From Reticulitermes speratus (taxonomy: Eukaryota; Arthropoda; Insecta; Blattodea; Rhinotermitidae): DNA of 64,000 bases. The stretch is taken from the NCBI GenBank assembly GCA_021186555.1, contig JAJKFL010000005.1, forward strand, positions 38,641,135 through 38,705,134. Reading direction: 5' to 3'. Every line of letters starts with the position of its first letter. Position 1 is the stretch's first letter. Below are positions 47,853-59,209 of this stretch, piece after piece. The notes beneath the pieces were generated by a model. It searched no databases. It was not told the DNA's origin and worked only from the letters and a program-made list of their open reading frames with translations. The translations under genes were made by a program, and so were the position numbers.

Positions 47853-47942
47853 GTTACGCAGCGTTGGTTTGTAGTTAGTTACCAACGTTTCGGGACAACC
47901 TATCAGTCCCATCTTCAAGGGTCAAGCAGTCCAAGTATTCTT
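47853..47942 (+). repeat. Solo copy of the 46.6-kb dispersed repeat
   Basis: The order of words is the same as in the left arm at 46.6 kb: ACGCAGCGTTGGTTTGTAG, CCAACGTTTCGGGACAACC, CAGTCCCATCTTCAAGGGTC, AAGCAGTCCAAG. On the minus strand it contains TTGAAGAT, GGGAC/GTCCC pairing and CGAAACGTTGG. Confidence 0.65.
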
Positions 47943-50640
47943 GGACTTTGTGCTCGTTGAACGAACTACCAGCTGTCGCATCCCAGAAGACCGTAATCTT
48001 GATAGTTACAGCCGTGACACCTCAATGTTTCACCCACTGAATGTCTGCTTGAGTGACTGACGGACAGAAGACAGACAGACAGACTGACTGACCTGACTGA
48101 CCCGCAAGTGTACCTGACAGACTTACTTATCTAACCCAACAGAGACAAATCACTCCTTTATGCCTTCACGAATTTGGCCATTTAATGCCTGTAAAAGTCT
48201 CGGATGTTTCTATTCAGCGGTTCAGAATGTTACAAAATGTGCAACATAAGATTTATAAGGCGAGTTTGAATTATTACTTTTGTGAAATTCACGTTTCAGT
48301 GTTCTAGATACATGATAAAGATTCGACGGCGCTGGGTGCATATGGGGTTTCGTGGAGAAATTTCTTGCTAAACAGCATGTTGGGGGAATAATATTAATAT
48401 TGACGGTAAGAAGGTATGTTGGAAGAAAGGGAGGTAAATGGAAGTGACTTAGGTTTGTGTTTATTAACGGATTTAGATGTCAGTGGTGTCGAGTCATGGG
48501 GTTTACTGTCAGACTGTTAATTATAAAATATAAATGATTTGCTCACACGTATTCAGTACCATAATCATGAATCTTTCTCTTTCACAGGTAAGGGTGAAGC
48601 CTTTTTCGGCACCACAACCGTATTTTAATGGTGTATTATGTATTAACCTGGTTTGTCTTCAAGAGCAGTGCTGGCCGTCCATTTGTCCTTGGGCTACGGT
48701 AAGTTAACCAACTTCTCTGCGGTCATTTAGTCTTGCTTCATGAATGTAAATTCACCACTCTAGGTGTATCTCATTTTACTTCGTCTACTTTAATGTGTAC
48801 CTTGACATTTCTAAAAATTTCTAATTCTGCTTCCTTAATTTTACCACTTCTCTTCATTTTAATACTAGAGAGGGATTGCAGTTTCTTTTGACAATCTAAA
48901 CTTTTAAGAATCATATTTAATAAAATATGCTGTTATCTTGACTGTAAAAAATTATCGACATTTAATTTGCTGTATTATGTGAGTTATGAATTAATTACTA
49001 AATTAGTAAAAGCGGTTATTCTGTTACTGTATGCATTACGTTGGGGTTTCCTCATGAGTCCCCTTTGTACAGTTTGTGGTTCCCTACATAACATCTGATT
49101 ACATAACTTTTCTCTCTGTATGTGCTATGTTTATATTGAATATGCGCGCAATTTCGTTACTCGTCAATGCTAGACGGAAGTTGTATTTACCTTCACTTCC
49201 GTTGGCGCTTCAGGTGTATTTATTCAATATGCATGGTTGTGTAGACAATATTTTTAGCGAAATTTCTGTAACGTATGTCAGACCCTGGGGGAATGTGAAG
49301 CAGAAATCTGGTTTGTGTATTTGTACATCTTTCCTTTATTAACCCGTCGGCTGACTTTTGTCGCTGCATTTCAGTCCCCGTAAGTTACGTAATGTTATGC
49401 GACCCTCAGTGTTACTGGACTGACTTATTTTGATACTACCTGAAGGTACAGAAATGTCCCTGCAAAATAAACACTTAACAGTTGTTTCATGCCATTTGAA
49501 TTACTGTTGACCCTTTTGGTTTACAAAAATAACACTCTTTGACAGATGAATTGGAATCAGTTAATTGATCAACTAATTCTGTCATGTTAGGAATTTCTTG
49601 GAATGTCAGTAGTTGCTAGTGTTTATTAGTTTCCGGCCCTGGTTTCTATCTCTTTCCAGCTGAATCCAGTCAAAATCCTCACATCATAAGCATCCATTTT
49701 ACTATTTTTTTTCATGTAGGACTATAATTAACTTTCAGTTAGATTCTTCAAAGTATGTTCGACAACTAGTGTTTTGTAACGCATCTCATGCGTGTTATTC
49801 TCCCTATCTTCATCCTACATGACTTGAAAAATGACAGTAGAAATACACTGTATTAAATGTACAAGTATGAAATTCTTTGTCAGGCTTGTGTAATATTCTA
49901 TGTCCTGTTAATTTTTGTTTATTATCAGCTACAAATCAATTTGGTAGTTGAACAACAAAAGAAAACCATACAGAAATTCTTAGCCCAGATGGCTCAGACC
50001 TTTGTGTTAGTTCCATGTACAGTGACTGTTTTATGTGTAATGACAAATTTAAAAAATTGCATACTTTTTAGATCTTTCACGACATAAAGTGTTAAAGCAC
50101 TGCGTCAAATAACCGTACAGTGGCGCTCGTACGGTTCCATGTTGGTAATATAAATTGTAAGAAATTTTGACAACATGGAGATGGGGTGTGCTGTACTGGC
50201 ATCGTGTCCGTGTCCAGATTCGTGAAATTACGTCTACTTGCCCAGAAGTAAGCGAAGGTTGTAGACGGTCAAGTTGAAAACATTGGATTTTCCTTTCTCG
50301 CAACACAAAGCAAGCAGACGGAGATTGAATTTGTCTGCAATTAAGTTTCGTAATTTAATCAGAATTACTTAAAAGCCATGCATTTTGTGATTATCCTGTG
50401 TATTTATTATTCATTTATTTATTCAAGCATGTTACGTATTTTCCTTCATAAAATCAGACGTTACTTTTGCGTTTATCAAAGGTGATTCTCCTCGGCTGTA
50501 CTATCAATTCGGAACGAGAAGAGTACAGTGGTTTAAATTTGAAACTGCGATAAGCTGAAAGTTTTCTTCATATGTCTTCTCTCCTCTAAAATCTTTGATT
50601 TTGCTTGCTTCAGGTTGCTGCTGTTTCTCTCAAACTTGGT
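47943..50640. other. No gene seen; short GACA/GACT simple repeat
   Basis: A tetranucleotide-like GACA/GACT stretch lies at about 48,056-48,110. The rest is AT-rich intergenic sequence. Confidence 0.45.
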
Positions 50641-50770
50641 GAATAATTTCATTTCATTCGCAAATCTATTTCCTCCTCCGGTTCCGTCTTTTATTTTCTT
50701 TCCTTTCTTCTCTCTTCTTCAGTTATTCTATTCCTCACCTTCTCTTTCTCTTTTTATTTACTTCTCAGGG
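50641..50770 (+). repeat. Polypyrimidine tract
   Basis: This is a C/T-rich tract (for example CTTTCCTTTCTTCTCTCTTC), the complement in type of the purine tracts at 26.8 and 44.7 kb. The 93-codon ORF over it is its translation (Ser/Phe/Leu-rich), not a gene. Confidence 0.65.
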
Positions 50771-52606
50771 ACTTCTCGACTACACAGCGTGTTGCCGCCG
50801 TTTCTCACAAAAGGGTATATGGATTGGAACATGATTGTTGTAAGTCACTTTCTGTTGAAATTAGGAAGTCATTTGTTAGGTAACGAGTTAAGATAATTTG
50901 GAGGAATTTTCCTGTTACTGACTTATACCGAAACATAACTATTCAACTTGTCGTTTGACTGACCTCGTTCGAGAATTAAACAAGGGTGGAAATTTATGCT
51001 GTAATTTGGAATACACAGACTTTCCTTTCTTTGCAAACTATCTGTGGGCCTGATATCCGGGTATTGCTGGTTTGTCTTAATGTCACAAGTTTAAAAACAC
51101 TGTATAAATTACATATTTTCACAGGATAAAATTAATTGTGTTCTGTTATATGTTACCCACATCGACAAATGATTTAAATAATATATATATGTACATTGAA
51201 TGTTTTCCATGTCTTATCTTAGACAGTTAATTTTAAATTAGAAACTTAATTTTCAGTTTTATTACTTTTATGGAGATACATTAGGACGAAAATTAAACTT
51301 TCCAACATTATTAATTTTAAGACGGAAATGCGATATTTATTCGGAATCAACACAGTAGATTTTCGGAGCTAAAATGAAAAAATGCTGTCACTTCTATTTC
51401 TCATGTCCCAATGCGTCGTTTATTTTCTGCCCATTAATCTTTCTTAATTTCATCGCGCTAACATTACTATGTAAAGAGTTAAAATAAAGAAGCTATTTAT
51501 TTAATTTTCTTCACGCCTCTGTTATTGTGTCGAATGTTACAACTGACAAATATTAGACAGTTTTCAGGCTGGATTTTCGGTCTGCAGTCGTGTATGCTGG
51601 TATTTTGCTTGTCCTCAGTCTGTAAAGGAAAAATGCCACAATAGTATCAATTTGTAGGCAAGATCACCACATTCCACAGCCTTGCCAAATAGTCGCTCTT
51701 GATCACGTCATTTCTCAGTCGGCGCTGTAACAGTCAGCGTTTCGAATGGAGAGAATGAACTGGTACGGTACAAAACAAGTGTATGGAGTTCTCCCCGCAA
51801 AACATGCCAATGTTAAGAAAATTTGTAGCATCTAGTCTGAGAGTGTATTTGCATAATTGAAGTATACCTCGCTGCCTGTTGCTATCACCTTTCTGCAAGT
51901 CGGGTTTGCCTCTGCTTGTTCGTCATTCAACAGTCATATTGCTTTCGTCCCTTTCCAATCTATAACAATTTCAAAAATATTGGAAGCGAACTCTCCCTGT
52001 ACAAACATGTGTATTTTTTAGATGCACGTACCTACTTCACAGTCTTGTCAAGCTGAAGAGTGAATTTTACAGTGTTTTTGATTTTTTGTTTCCTGCTAAG
52101 AACCCGTTCATTCTTTCGCCTTGTATCTCTTTAGCATTAAGTTCTAAAGTCTTAGCTGTTCCGAATTTTCTTAATTCTCTTTCTTCATGTAACTTTGTTG
52201 CTCTTCGCCTGGCACTTGTCTCTAAAGTCATTTCTTTTAATTCTCAATAAACCTGCAGAGACAATTTAATTTTCACGTCACACGGATTCTGAGCATCTTC
52301 TCTCTGTCTTGAGTCAGTGTCGGAAAAATACCGACAGACAATACAATGCTAAATTCTTATTGCTGGTTACATAACCTGTTTTGTATTAGCGATGCCCAGT
52401 GTTATTGTTAGTTATTAGTTATTTACTGGTTGTAGTACATTCACCTGTCGCGGGAGAGTGGCCATTATTCCTGGGGTGTCTAGGGTTCGAAACTCGGTAC
52501 TGGAGCATATTATTTTGGCTCTCCGTAACTTCCTCTCTCTTTCAAAACTACTGCAGGAACAACTAAAATAACTGTGTTCGTTTTCTCCCACATTAGTTCT
52601 AATTTA
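50771..52606. other. No gene seen; possible degenerate tRNA-like SINE head near 52,430-52,500
   Basis: GGGTTCGAAACTCGG near 52,480 resembles a B box, but no recognisable body follows, so I do not call a SINE. Confidence 0.35.
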
Positions 52607-52912
52607 TCACTCAGAACCTGTCTCTATCAAAGAGCAGATGGACACGGATGTATGTTCAGCTATGTATTGGTGTAGGGACTGCAACTTAAAAAGGCCAACA
52701 GATTTAAACTCCATAGCTTTGTAACCATGTCTAAAAAAATCTACTCTCGCACAATATCCTGATCCAGTTGAATGCAGTTCATGCCACCATAACCTATTAT
52801 CTGTTAGATCCATTTCAGTAATTTGATCCAACCTATTTCTAGTCTCCCAAATAAATTTTTGGTTTTTAGCTTTTCCTATCGAATTTATGTATGCATTTCT
52901 GATATATCTCAC
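52607..52912 (-). pseudogene. Unidentified 101-codon ORF with protein-like composition
   Basis: The frame is open from 52,912 to a TGA at 52,607. Its sequence looks protein-like (KFIWETRNRLDQITEMDLTD, RLWWHELHSTGSGYC) and lacks low-complexity runs. No other frame is open over the same length. I recognise no domain. An acceptor-like CACGTGAG sits just upstream, so it could be an internal or last exon, or a transposon fragment. Confidence 0.2.
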
Positions 52913-55900
52913 GTGAGAAACAAGTTCAGAACTAATTAGTAAAATAACTACATCTCCAAAATAACATTAACATAGCGTCTCTTCATTCAAACTATTACTG
53001 CATCTCCGAAAATTATATATTCCTGGCGTATTTTAAATATCGAGTGGTTGGTCATCATCGGAGGGAGGGGACACCTTCATCAACTTAATGCTGTGTAGCT
53101 ACGTAGTTTAAAATATGCGATATAGAGTTAACATTAATAATTTATCTACGTCATTTGTGATAACGTTAAAATTTTTGTGTGTAGCTAAGCGTCAATTATG
53201 AATGGTTTTAGGAATTAGACGCATAAAGTAATGTGTAATATATAAATATAAATAAGTTAATAAATAAATAAATATATATATGTACAGGCAAGAGCAGGCT
53301 TACTGGATATGTTTACTCGTATATTGAATTATGAATCCTGTAACATATGCTTTAGAGAGAAGATTTCGGGAAGTTAAAAATAGAAGTTGAAGATTTATAA
53401 ACTTCCTGGCGGAGTCTGAACAAACTGACACAGTGCTGAGGCGATAAACTTGTTACACAGCCATTATAATTTGCAGAGTGGAACCTCCGCTACAGGGGTA
53501 GGGGATTGGCATGTCAGGGGGTCTTTTCCAATCTCTAACTTCATTGTTCTTCAATAAACGGTTCTCTCTCCCTGCTTCAAACTGCTACAAGCACTTCACA
53601 CCCCTTCGACCCCTCGCGATTCATCTTCCACTTCTTGGTGGCTCTGTGTTAAAAAGGGCCGCCAAACACCTCCACCCCCGCGCTTCTCTCTATTCTAGTT
53701 GAAAATTAGCTCAAAATTCAATCCGCAACAAACAGGAGTTGAAGGCAATTTAGCTGTTCCCCTCCGATTAGATTGTTGTTTCAAACTGCAGGGAACAACG
53801 AACAGTGGTTCTTTCTGATGTGACTGAATTCCTACAGCGCTGTTAGCCGCGGAGGTTGCTCTGTAGGCATTTGGCCACACAGTTGTTACCTCACCAAATT
53901 TCATTTTATTTTATTTATTTCACATTTGTTTTGCAAAAAAAAAAACGTATAAAATAAGTAGTTAGTTTGGCAGTAATGTCTCATTTATGATGTTTTACCT
54001 CCTAAGCCACTCGACGGGCTGAAATTCAGATTGGTACTGGAGTTCTACACTGAAATTATTCGGACTTCCTTTTGTAAACTATTACTCACATTGAAGGGTG
54101 GACACACAGGCGTATCTCTTCACTTCAGTTGTAAATTTCTTGAAATTGCAATGTCATGCACGGAAGAATCGTATAGATTTCCAATCTTGCATATAAAACC
54201 ACCCAACTTACACATACCGATCAAACAGAGCGTCCGCTTTTAATGTATCATACATTATTTTATTTAAGCCTGTTTCTACAGGAAGGCCACTAATTCCGAC
54301 AGTTTACCTCGATGAGAAAATCTGGTAGGGTTAAGTCTTTACATTGGTAGTCCTCCATGCGGTATCTGTCGCAGGCAGAAGCTGTCATGGTATTTAGCAA
54401 GTTAGATTTAAAATGCGATTTGAAAACTCTGCTAAATGATTGAAAGCTTAGTCTTCCAGAAGTGTAAAGATCTGTACAACTAGGTCTTCATTTCCATGGT
54501 ACTGCCTCTAGACTTCAGACCCATACCAAGTGTTTGAGTTTTGCTCTACACTAATACAGTACTGCAACCCAGTGTTCCGAGTAACGTAATGGGTAGCGGT
54601 TTGTATCTCAGAAATCTCACATTTCTTTGTACATATGTGTGTTCGCAGTTTCTTCTTTCATTATTGAGACGACATGTCATTGTATGTCGGATGTAAAGGA
54701 CAAGCCACATTTACTAAAGTGTTTGGTACTTTAGTGTCTACCCATTCAGTTGCACTACTCTGTTCAACACTGGATTTTGTATCTGCTAATCTTTTGATTT
54801 TAAGATAGTTTTCCCGTTCATTTCTTATATTTTATTTGATTTTATTTGTATGTGTGATTCCATTTTTATTCTTTAATTAATTTCTTCTTTCCTAACGTCT
54901 TCTTTACTATTATTCTTTCATTGAGATACAGTCTGATGCAAAGATAGCTTTCTTTTATTTTTTCTTTTAATTTCAGTGGTTTATCATTCTGTCCTCCTTT
55001 ATTTTCTGTCTTTCATTTTTTCTTTTACTTACTTTAGTCTTCTTACTATAGATATATATAAATGTTAATATAAATATAAATAATAATAATAATAATAGCT
55101 TAGTTTCAAATGCATTTATTTGGATATGACTGGTGACACCAGGATTTTACCAGTGCATATCCACGATGTTTCTAATGACTGCAGTTTACCTGAACTATTT
55201 ATTGTAATTTGAAAGTTTCTTGTCTCATCGATCTACGTACCGTCCAGTTCTTCCCCTCCCCCAACCTATGTACTTACTTTACCCTTTATTTATTAAGTTT
55301 AGAGATAGCATCTGATTCTAAGGTAACTCTCTCTTGCTGATTTCATTATTTATGTAATACATAGGTTTCGTTCGTTGCTTTTTCTTTCTTCGCCGTTTTC
55401 TTACTCTTATTCTTTGTTTCGAGATGGCCTTTAATGCTGATACAGATTTATCGCTGAATCAACGTCTTCGGTGATCACAAAACAAGGGGGAAATCTAATT
55501 TATTTGATTATTATCTCAGTGGAGAAAACTCGTTAGTGTTTGTGTCACCATTATCCGATTATTTGCTGTGTTGTTATCGATTCTGTTACATCCTAACTTC
55601 GTTATCCATTACACTGAACGCTTTCAAAAGAGTGCCGGAGTGCTACGTACAATTCCAGTTCTTTGCAAGCTACATGTTCATTGAAATAACTTCCACTATT
55701 AGAACATTAATTACTATTAATTTCGCTCACAAACATTACATATTCATTACGCTTCAAAAATTGTCCATCTATGCTAAAGCATGTTTAGTCTGAGTTAATT
55801 ACATTCAAGCTACGAATGTGACGTGAAAAGCCAAATATTGTACAGGAGGTAGTACTAATGGTTTACATGAATGTGTTCATGTTTGAGACTGTTATTTGGG

Positions 55901-56199
55901 AATGAAACATATTTGTGTCTGGCGTTCTACCTTACACAGGGGATACATCTACGTATTACAACGACTGTTATGCTGCTGGCACATGCTGAGATCTGTGTGA
56001 GGTATTATCAAGAGCCTTTTGGCAGTCTTCATTCTGTTACTCTTTACGTAGCAGAATGGATCCTGGGGTTTCGTAACTTATTTATGAACAAATGTAAGAA
56101 TGAATTGGGGTAGTCTAAATAAAATAATTTGAGTAACTCAACGTGTTTAAAGTAGTTCAACATCCATGTCACACGTCAGGGCACACCCAGAGGTAATTT
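52913..56199. other. No gene seen; several A/T simple repeats
   Basis: AT-rich simple sequence (ATAA-type) lies near 53,240-53,282 and (AAT)n at about 55,077-55,098. A T-rich pyrimidine-biased stretch runs from 54,780 to 55,050. Short ORFs show no motif. Confidence 0.45.
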
Positions 56200-56204
56200 A
56201 GTTT

Positions 56205-56650
56205 CTATTCACATTTTTCCCGAATAATCTTCTCAAATACTTCTTTCTTGCCTGCTCTAGTTCTGCGATAATCATGGATTTCGTTGTGTATACTTGGGAT
56301 TTGACAAACCCTAAACACAAAGTTCTAAAGGGGTAAAATCAGGTAATGTAAGGGGTTGCGAAAGTTGACCACCCTTGGCGAGACACTGACAGAGCAACGT
56401 GGTGTCTGGAGTGTGGCAGAGCACCACAGTGTTAGGAGGAAGATGGTGTTCAGTCGTCCATCCACTTGCAGGACTGTGAATTTTTGCAGCATATCAAGGT
56501 AAACGATGGAGTAAGTCGCTTTATTTTTTCAGTGAAGAAGTCCGGTCCAACAATTTGATCGACGAGCTCACCGAACCAGACTTTGACTTTACGATTATCT
56601 CGGGTGGGTTTCTGTTGCTCCAAATTCACACGATATGACGGCGCACTTTC
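56205..56650 (-). pseudogene. mariner-type DDE transposase relic
   Basis: Read from 56,650 leftwards, pieces occur in the order of a mariner-like catalytic domain across at least three frames. First is KVKVWFGELVDQIVGPDFF, the segment around the first half of the DDE core. Then come CLAKGGQLSQPLTLPDFTPL, corresponding to the tryptophan/proline-rich segment with the last catalytic Asp, and GFVKSQVYTTKSMIIAEL after it. Frameshifts and stops separate the pieces, and the catalytic domain lacks its middle. In live elements this enzyme cuts at TA sites and moves its own DNA. I could not find terminal inverted repeats. Confidence 0.65.
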
Positions 56651-56675
56651 TGTTGTACATATGAAATTCAGGAAT

Positions 56676-56900
56676 GTCAGTGAAGTGAAAGTGCATACAT
56701 GAGTCATTACAGTTTCAGTGAAATGCAGATACGAACCGTGATAGTGTCAGTGAAGTGCACACGTGAGCCATGATATTGTCAGTGAATTTCAGGACATCAG
56801 CTATGATAGTGTCCTTGTCTTGCATAGACGAACCGTGTTATTGGCAGTAAAGTGTATAAATAAGGCATGGTACTTGGAGTAAAATGAAGCGTCAGTTCTG
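56676..56900. repeat. Degenerate 32-33-bp minisatellite, about seven units
   Basis: Units begin at about 56676, 56713, 56746, 56778, 56811, 56843 and 56875, each with a GTCAGTGAAGTG-like start and a GCCATGATAGT-like end. Spacing is 37, 33, 32, 33, 32 and 32 bp. A further unit (GACACGATAGTTCTGTCAG) reappears at 57,115 beyond an A-tailed segment. Divergence between units is high. Confidence 0.65.
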
Positions 56901-57111
56901 TTCGCGGCAGGCTTTTTCTATACAGCACCAAATTCCGAATGGCTCTGGAGCATACGCAGCCCCTAGTTAGGGACTCTTTGCTCCGAGACAAATCGATCGG
57001 AACGTTAGTACGTTAATGATGCGTGGCGTGTTACCTCCACGCCTTGTAAACGTTTTAAGGGCATGGCTCCTAGGCCCAAATTAAACTTAACTTTTACCCA
57101 CAAAAAAAAAA
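56901..57111 (+). mobile_element. A-tailed segment interrupting the minisatellite, possible SINE or retrotransposed fragment
   Basis: About 200 bp unrelated to the minisatellite unit end in a run of ten A at 57,102-57,111. The minisatellite unit pattern resumes immediately after it. This fits a retrotransposed insertion into the array. I found no RNA polymerase III boxes and no clear target duplication. Confidence 0.35.
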
Positions 57112-58318
57112 TCTGAGACACGATAGTTCTGTCAGTAAAGTGGCTGGGTGTTCCCTGCAAGGCTGTCCTTCGGTTGCTGTCCGAGTCTGCATTAGGTACG
57201 GGTCAGTCACCGTGTATTATAACGTCCATTGACAGTAAACCGTCAGTCAGAATCACGCGTTCCATGACAGTTCGTCATTCAGACTTTAACACAAATATAG
57301 ATTTTGTGCGGCCGTCATTTTATAGAGGGAGTTAAGGGAATCGATATCCACTCGCGTCTCTTGTGAGCACATTAATGAAAGTTCTATTTCAGGAATCTAT
57401 TAATAGTTGAATAGCTACCAGTTCCTCAAAAAGCTTCCATGCCATGGTGTTAGGCGTTCGTCAGAAGTCTGTCAAACAACGTGCCACAGCACTACACTGA
57501 ATGTCGTTACTGTTGCTTATCCGTATGACGTTTATACAGCTTCCGTGATATTAATGGTAGGGAGTTTAATTTCACGAATGCCGATGGTTTCTAGTGGAAC
57601 GACATTATAGCAATTTTCGTGGCATTGGGTTCATTCATTGTAAGATTACTGTGGTGGATCGGACAGAAAGACAAACAAACATATGATATGATACAATAAA
57701 CCTCTCTTTTCTGGTAAAATAAAGAAAGTGGACCAAGTCGACCTCATTGCTCGGTCTCGTAATGTGCTTACAGCAAATTCCACGCAGACAAACAGAACAG
57801 CAATAAATATGTAAGCAGGGCATGAAATTCAGTTGTGGCTAGACACATTTATAACAGAGTGTATGTAGAACGCACATGCAGCCTAATTGCAAAAGTGTTC
57901 AGTTTTGAAATGAATTTTTGTGTTTTGGGACAAAATAGAAATAGGATTATTACGGTTTCATACACCCTTGAAACGATTACTTCTTCAATGCTCTTTTAGT
58001 TATATTGTGTAGTAGGTAACTGTGTGCTTAGACCCCCAGGGAATATGCAGAGCATAGTCGAACTAAATGAATATTTAATATTAAACATCAGGTAGTATAT
58101 TGTTGAATAATGAGGTACTAAATAAATAAACAATGAGCGGCAAAATACGTAACAAAACGCGTTTAATAATTCGTAGAATTAATTCGGTTTTCAAGCTGCG
58201 TATCTCTTTCATGAAATTTTGTTGTTATTTCCAACTTGCGTTGCGCCATTTAGTGCCAGTAGCCTGTTATGGAAATATATTATTTTGATTTTATATTGAT
58301 TGTACGAGTATTTCAAAT
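57112..58318. other. No gene seen
   Basis: Intergenic sequence. One more minisatellite-like unit lies at about 57,115-57,145; nothing else is supportable. Confidence 0.45.
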
Positions 58319-58425
58319 AGTAGAAGTTTGTTTTTCACAGTATTACCACCTTGCATTTTTTAATCAAATAATAAAACCAACGAATGCACTATATTGACCA
58401 CTTTTATTATGGCCTATTTCCCCTC

Positions 58426-58469
58426 ACCCTACACGTGTTTCGAAACTTTAAAGTTCCATCTTCAGGGGT
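58426..58469 (-). ncRNA. Type I hammerhead ribozyme-like motif, left arm of E1
   Basis: On the minus strand: ACCC, CTGAAGA (fits CUGANGA), one extra U, a stem II of GGAAC against GUUUC with loop UUUAAA, GAA, loopless stem III ACAC/GUGU, cleavage residue A, and GGGU. It differs from the right-arm motif by one base, which turns a stem II pair into G-U. Confidence 0.65.
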
Positions 58470-59092
58470 TCTCGTGTGCTACCAATTATTCACATATTAA
58501 AACAAATACACAATATGTACAATAGTCTGTTAAAGTATTAAAACCATAGGTAAATGAAGTTCAAAACTCTTTTAAAATTGTACGATATGTACTGTAGTTT
58601 ATTAGAATCTTAAAATCCCACGTAAATGTATATTTAAAACCTGTTTTAAAATGTTTTAAAAATTGTGGACTGTTCGTAATATTCACTTTTTTACGGAACT
58701 ACTGGCGTAGTTTTATACAACTCCGTATTCCATTTCTTGTGTGTTGTGATGCTTCTGTGCTGTGTTTTCAAGGCTCCTACAGACACAGCCTTGAAAACAC
58801 AGCACAGAAGCATCACAACACACAAGAAATGGAATACGGAGTTGTATAAAACTACGCCAGTAGTTCCGTAAAAAAGTGAATATTACGAACAGTCCACAAT
58901 TTTTAAAACATTTTAAAACAGGTTTTAAATATACATTTACGTGAGATTTTAAGATTCTAATAAACTACAGTACATATCGTACAATTTTAAAAGAGTTTTG
59001 AACTTCATTTACCTATGGTTTTAATACTTTAACAGACTATTGTACATATTGTGTATTTGTTTTAATATGTGAATAATTGGTAGCACATGACA

Positions 59093-59136
59093 ACCCCTGA
59101 AGATGGAACTTTAAAGTTCCGAAACACGTGTAGGGT
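59093..59136 (+). ncRNA. Type I hammerhead ribozyme-like motif, right arm of E1
   Basis: Stem I strand ACCC is at 59093-59096, core CTGAAGA at 59097-59103 and an extra U at 59104. Stem II is GGAAC (59105-59109) with GTTCC (59116-59120) and a six-base loop. GAA is at 59121-59123, palindromic stem III at 59124-59131, predicted cleavage after A59132, and stem I partner GGGT at 59133-59136. The four-base stem I may extend through tertiary contacts. Loopless stem III predicts a dimeric active form. Confidence 0.7.
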
Positions 59137-59209
59137 GAGGGGAAATAGGCCATAATAAAAGTGGTCAATATAGTGCATTCGTTGGTTTTATTATTGAGTA
59201 GAAGTTTGT

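Larger units (their letters stand above)
58319..59209. mobile_element. Long foldback element with two hammerhead motifs, probably non-autonomous Penelope-like (copy E1)
   Basis: The perfect 13-bp duplication AGTAGAAGTTTGT stands at 58319-58331 and 59197-59209. Arms of exactly 409 bp (58367-58775 and 58787-59195) are inverted copies with four mismatches and no indels, around an 11-bp spacer. A 35-nt extension (58332-58366) lies outside the left arm only. Reverse-complemented, it shares AAATGCAAGGTG with the extensions at 41.6 and 42.6 kb. Each arm carries a hammerhead-like motif about 60 bp from its outer end, on opposite strands. No protein frame is present. Near-identical arms imply recent origin or gene conversion. 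A transcript in either direction would fold into a very long hairpin. Confidence 0.85.

Noticed and set aside
50615-50896. 93-codon plus-strand ORF
   Set aside because: Translation of a pyrimidine tract. No motif.
58367-59195. Inverted repeat as an assembly error
   Set aside because: The flanking 13-bp duplication, the one-sided extension and two related insertions elsewhere in the window argue for a genuine element. Long reads would still be the proper test.
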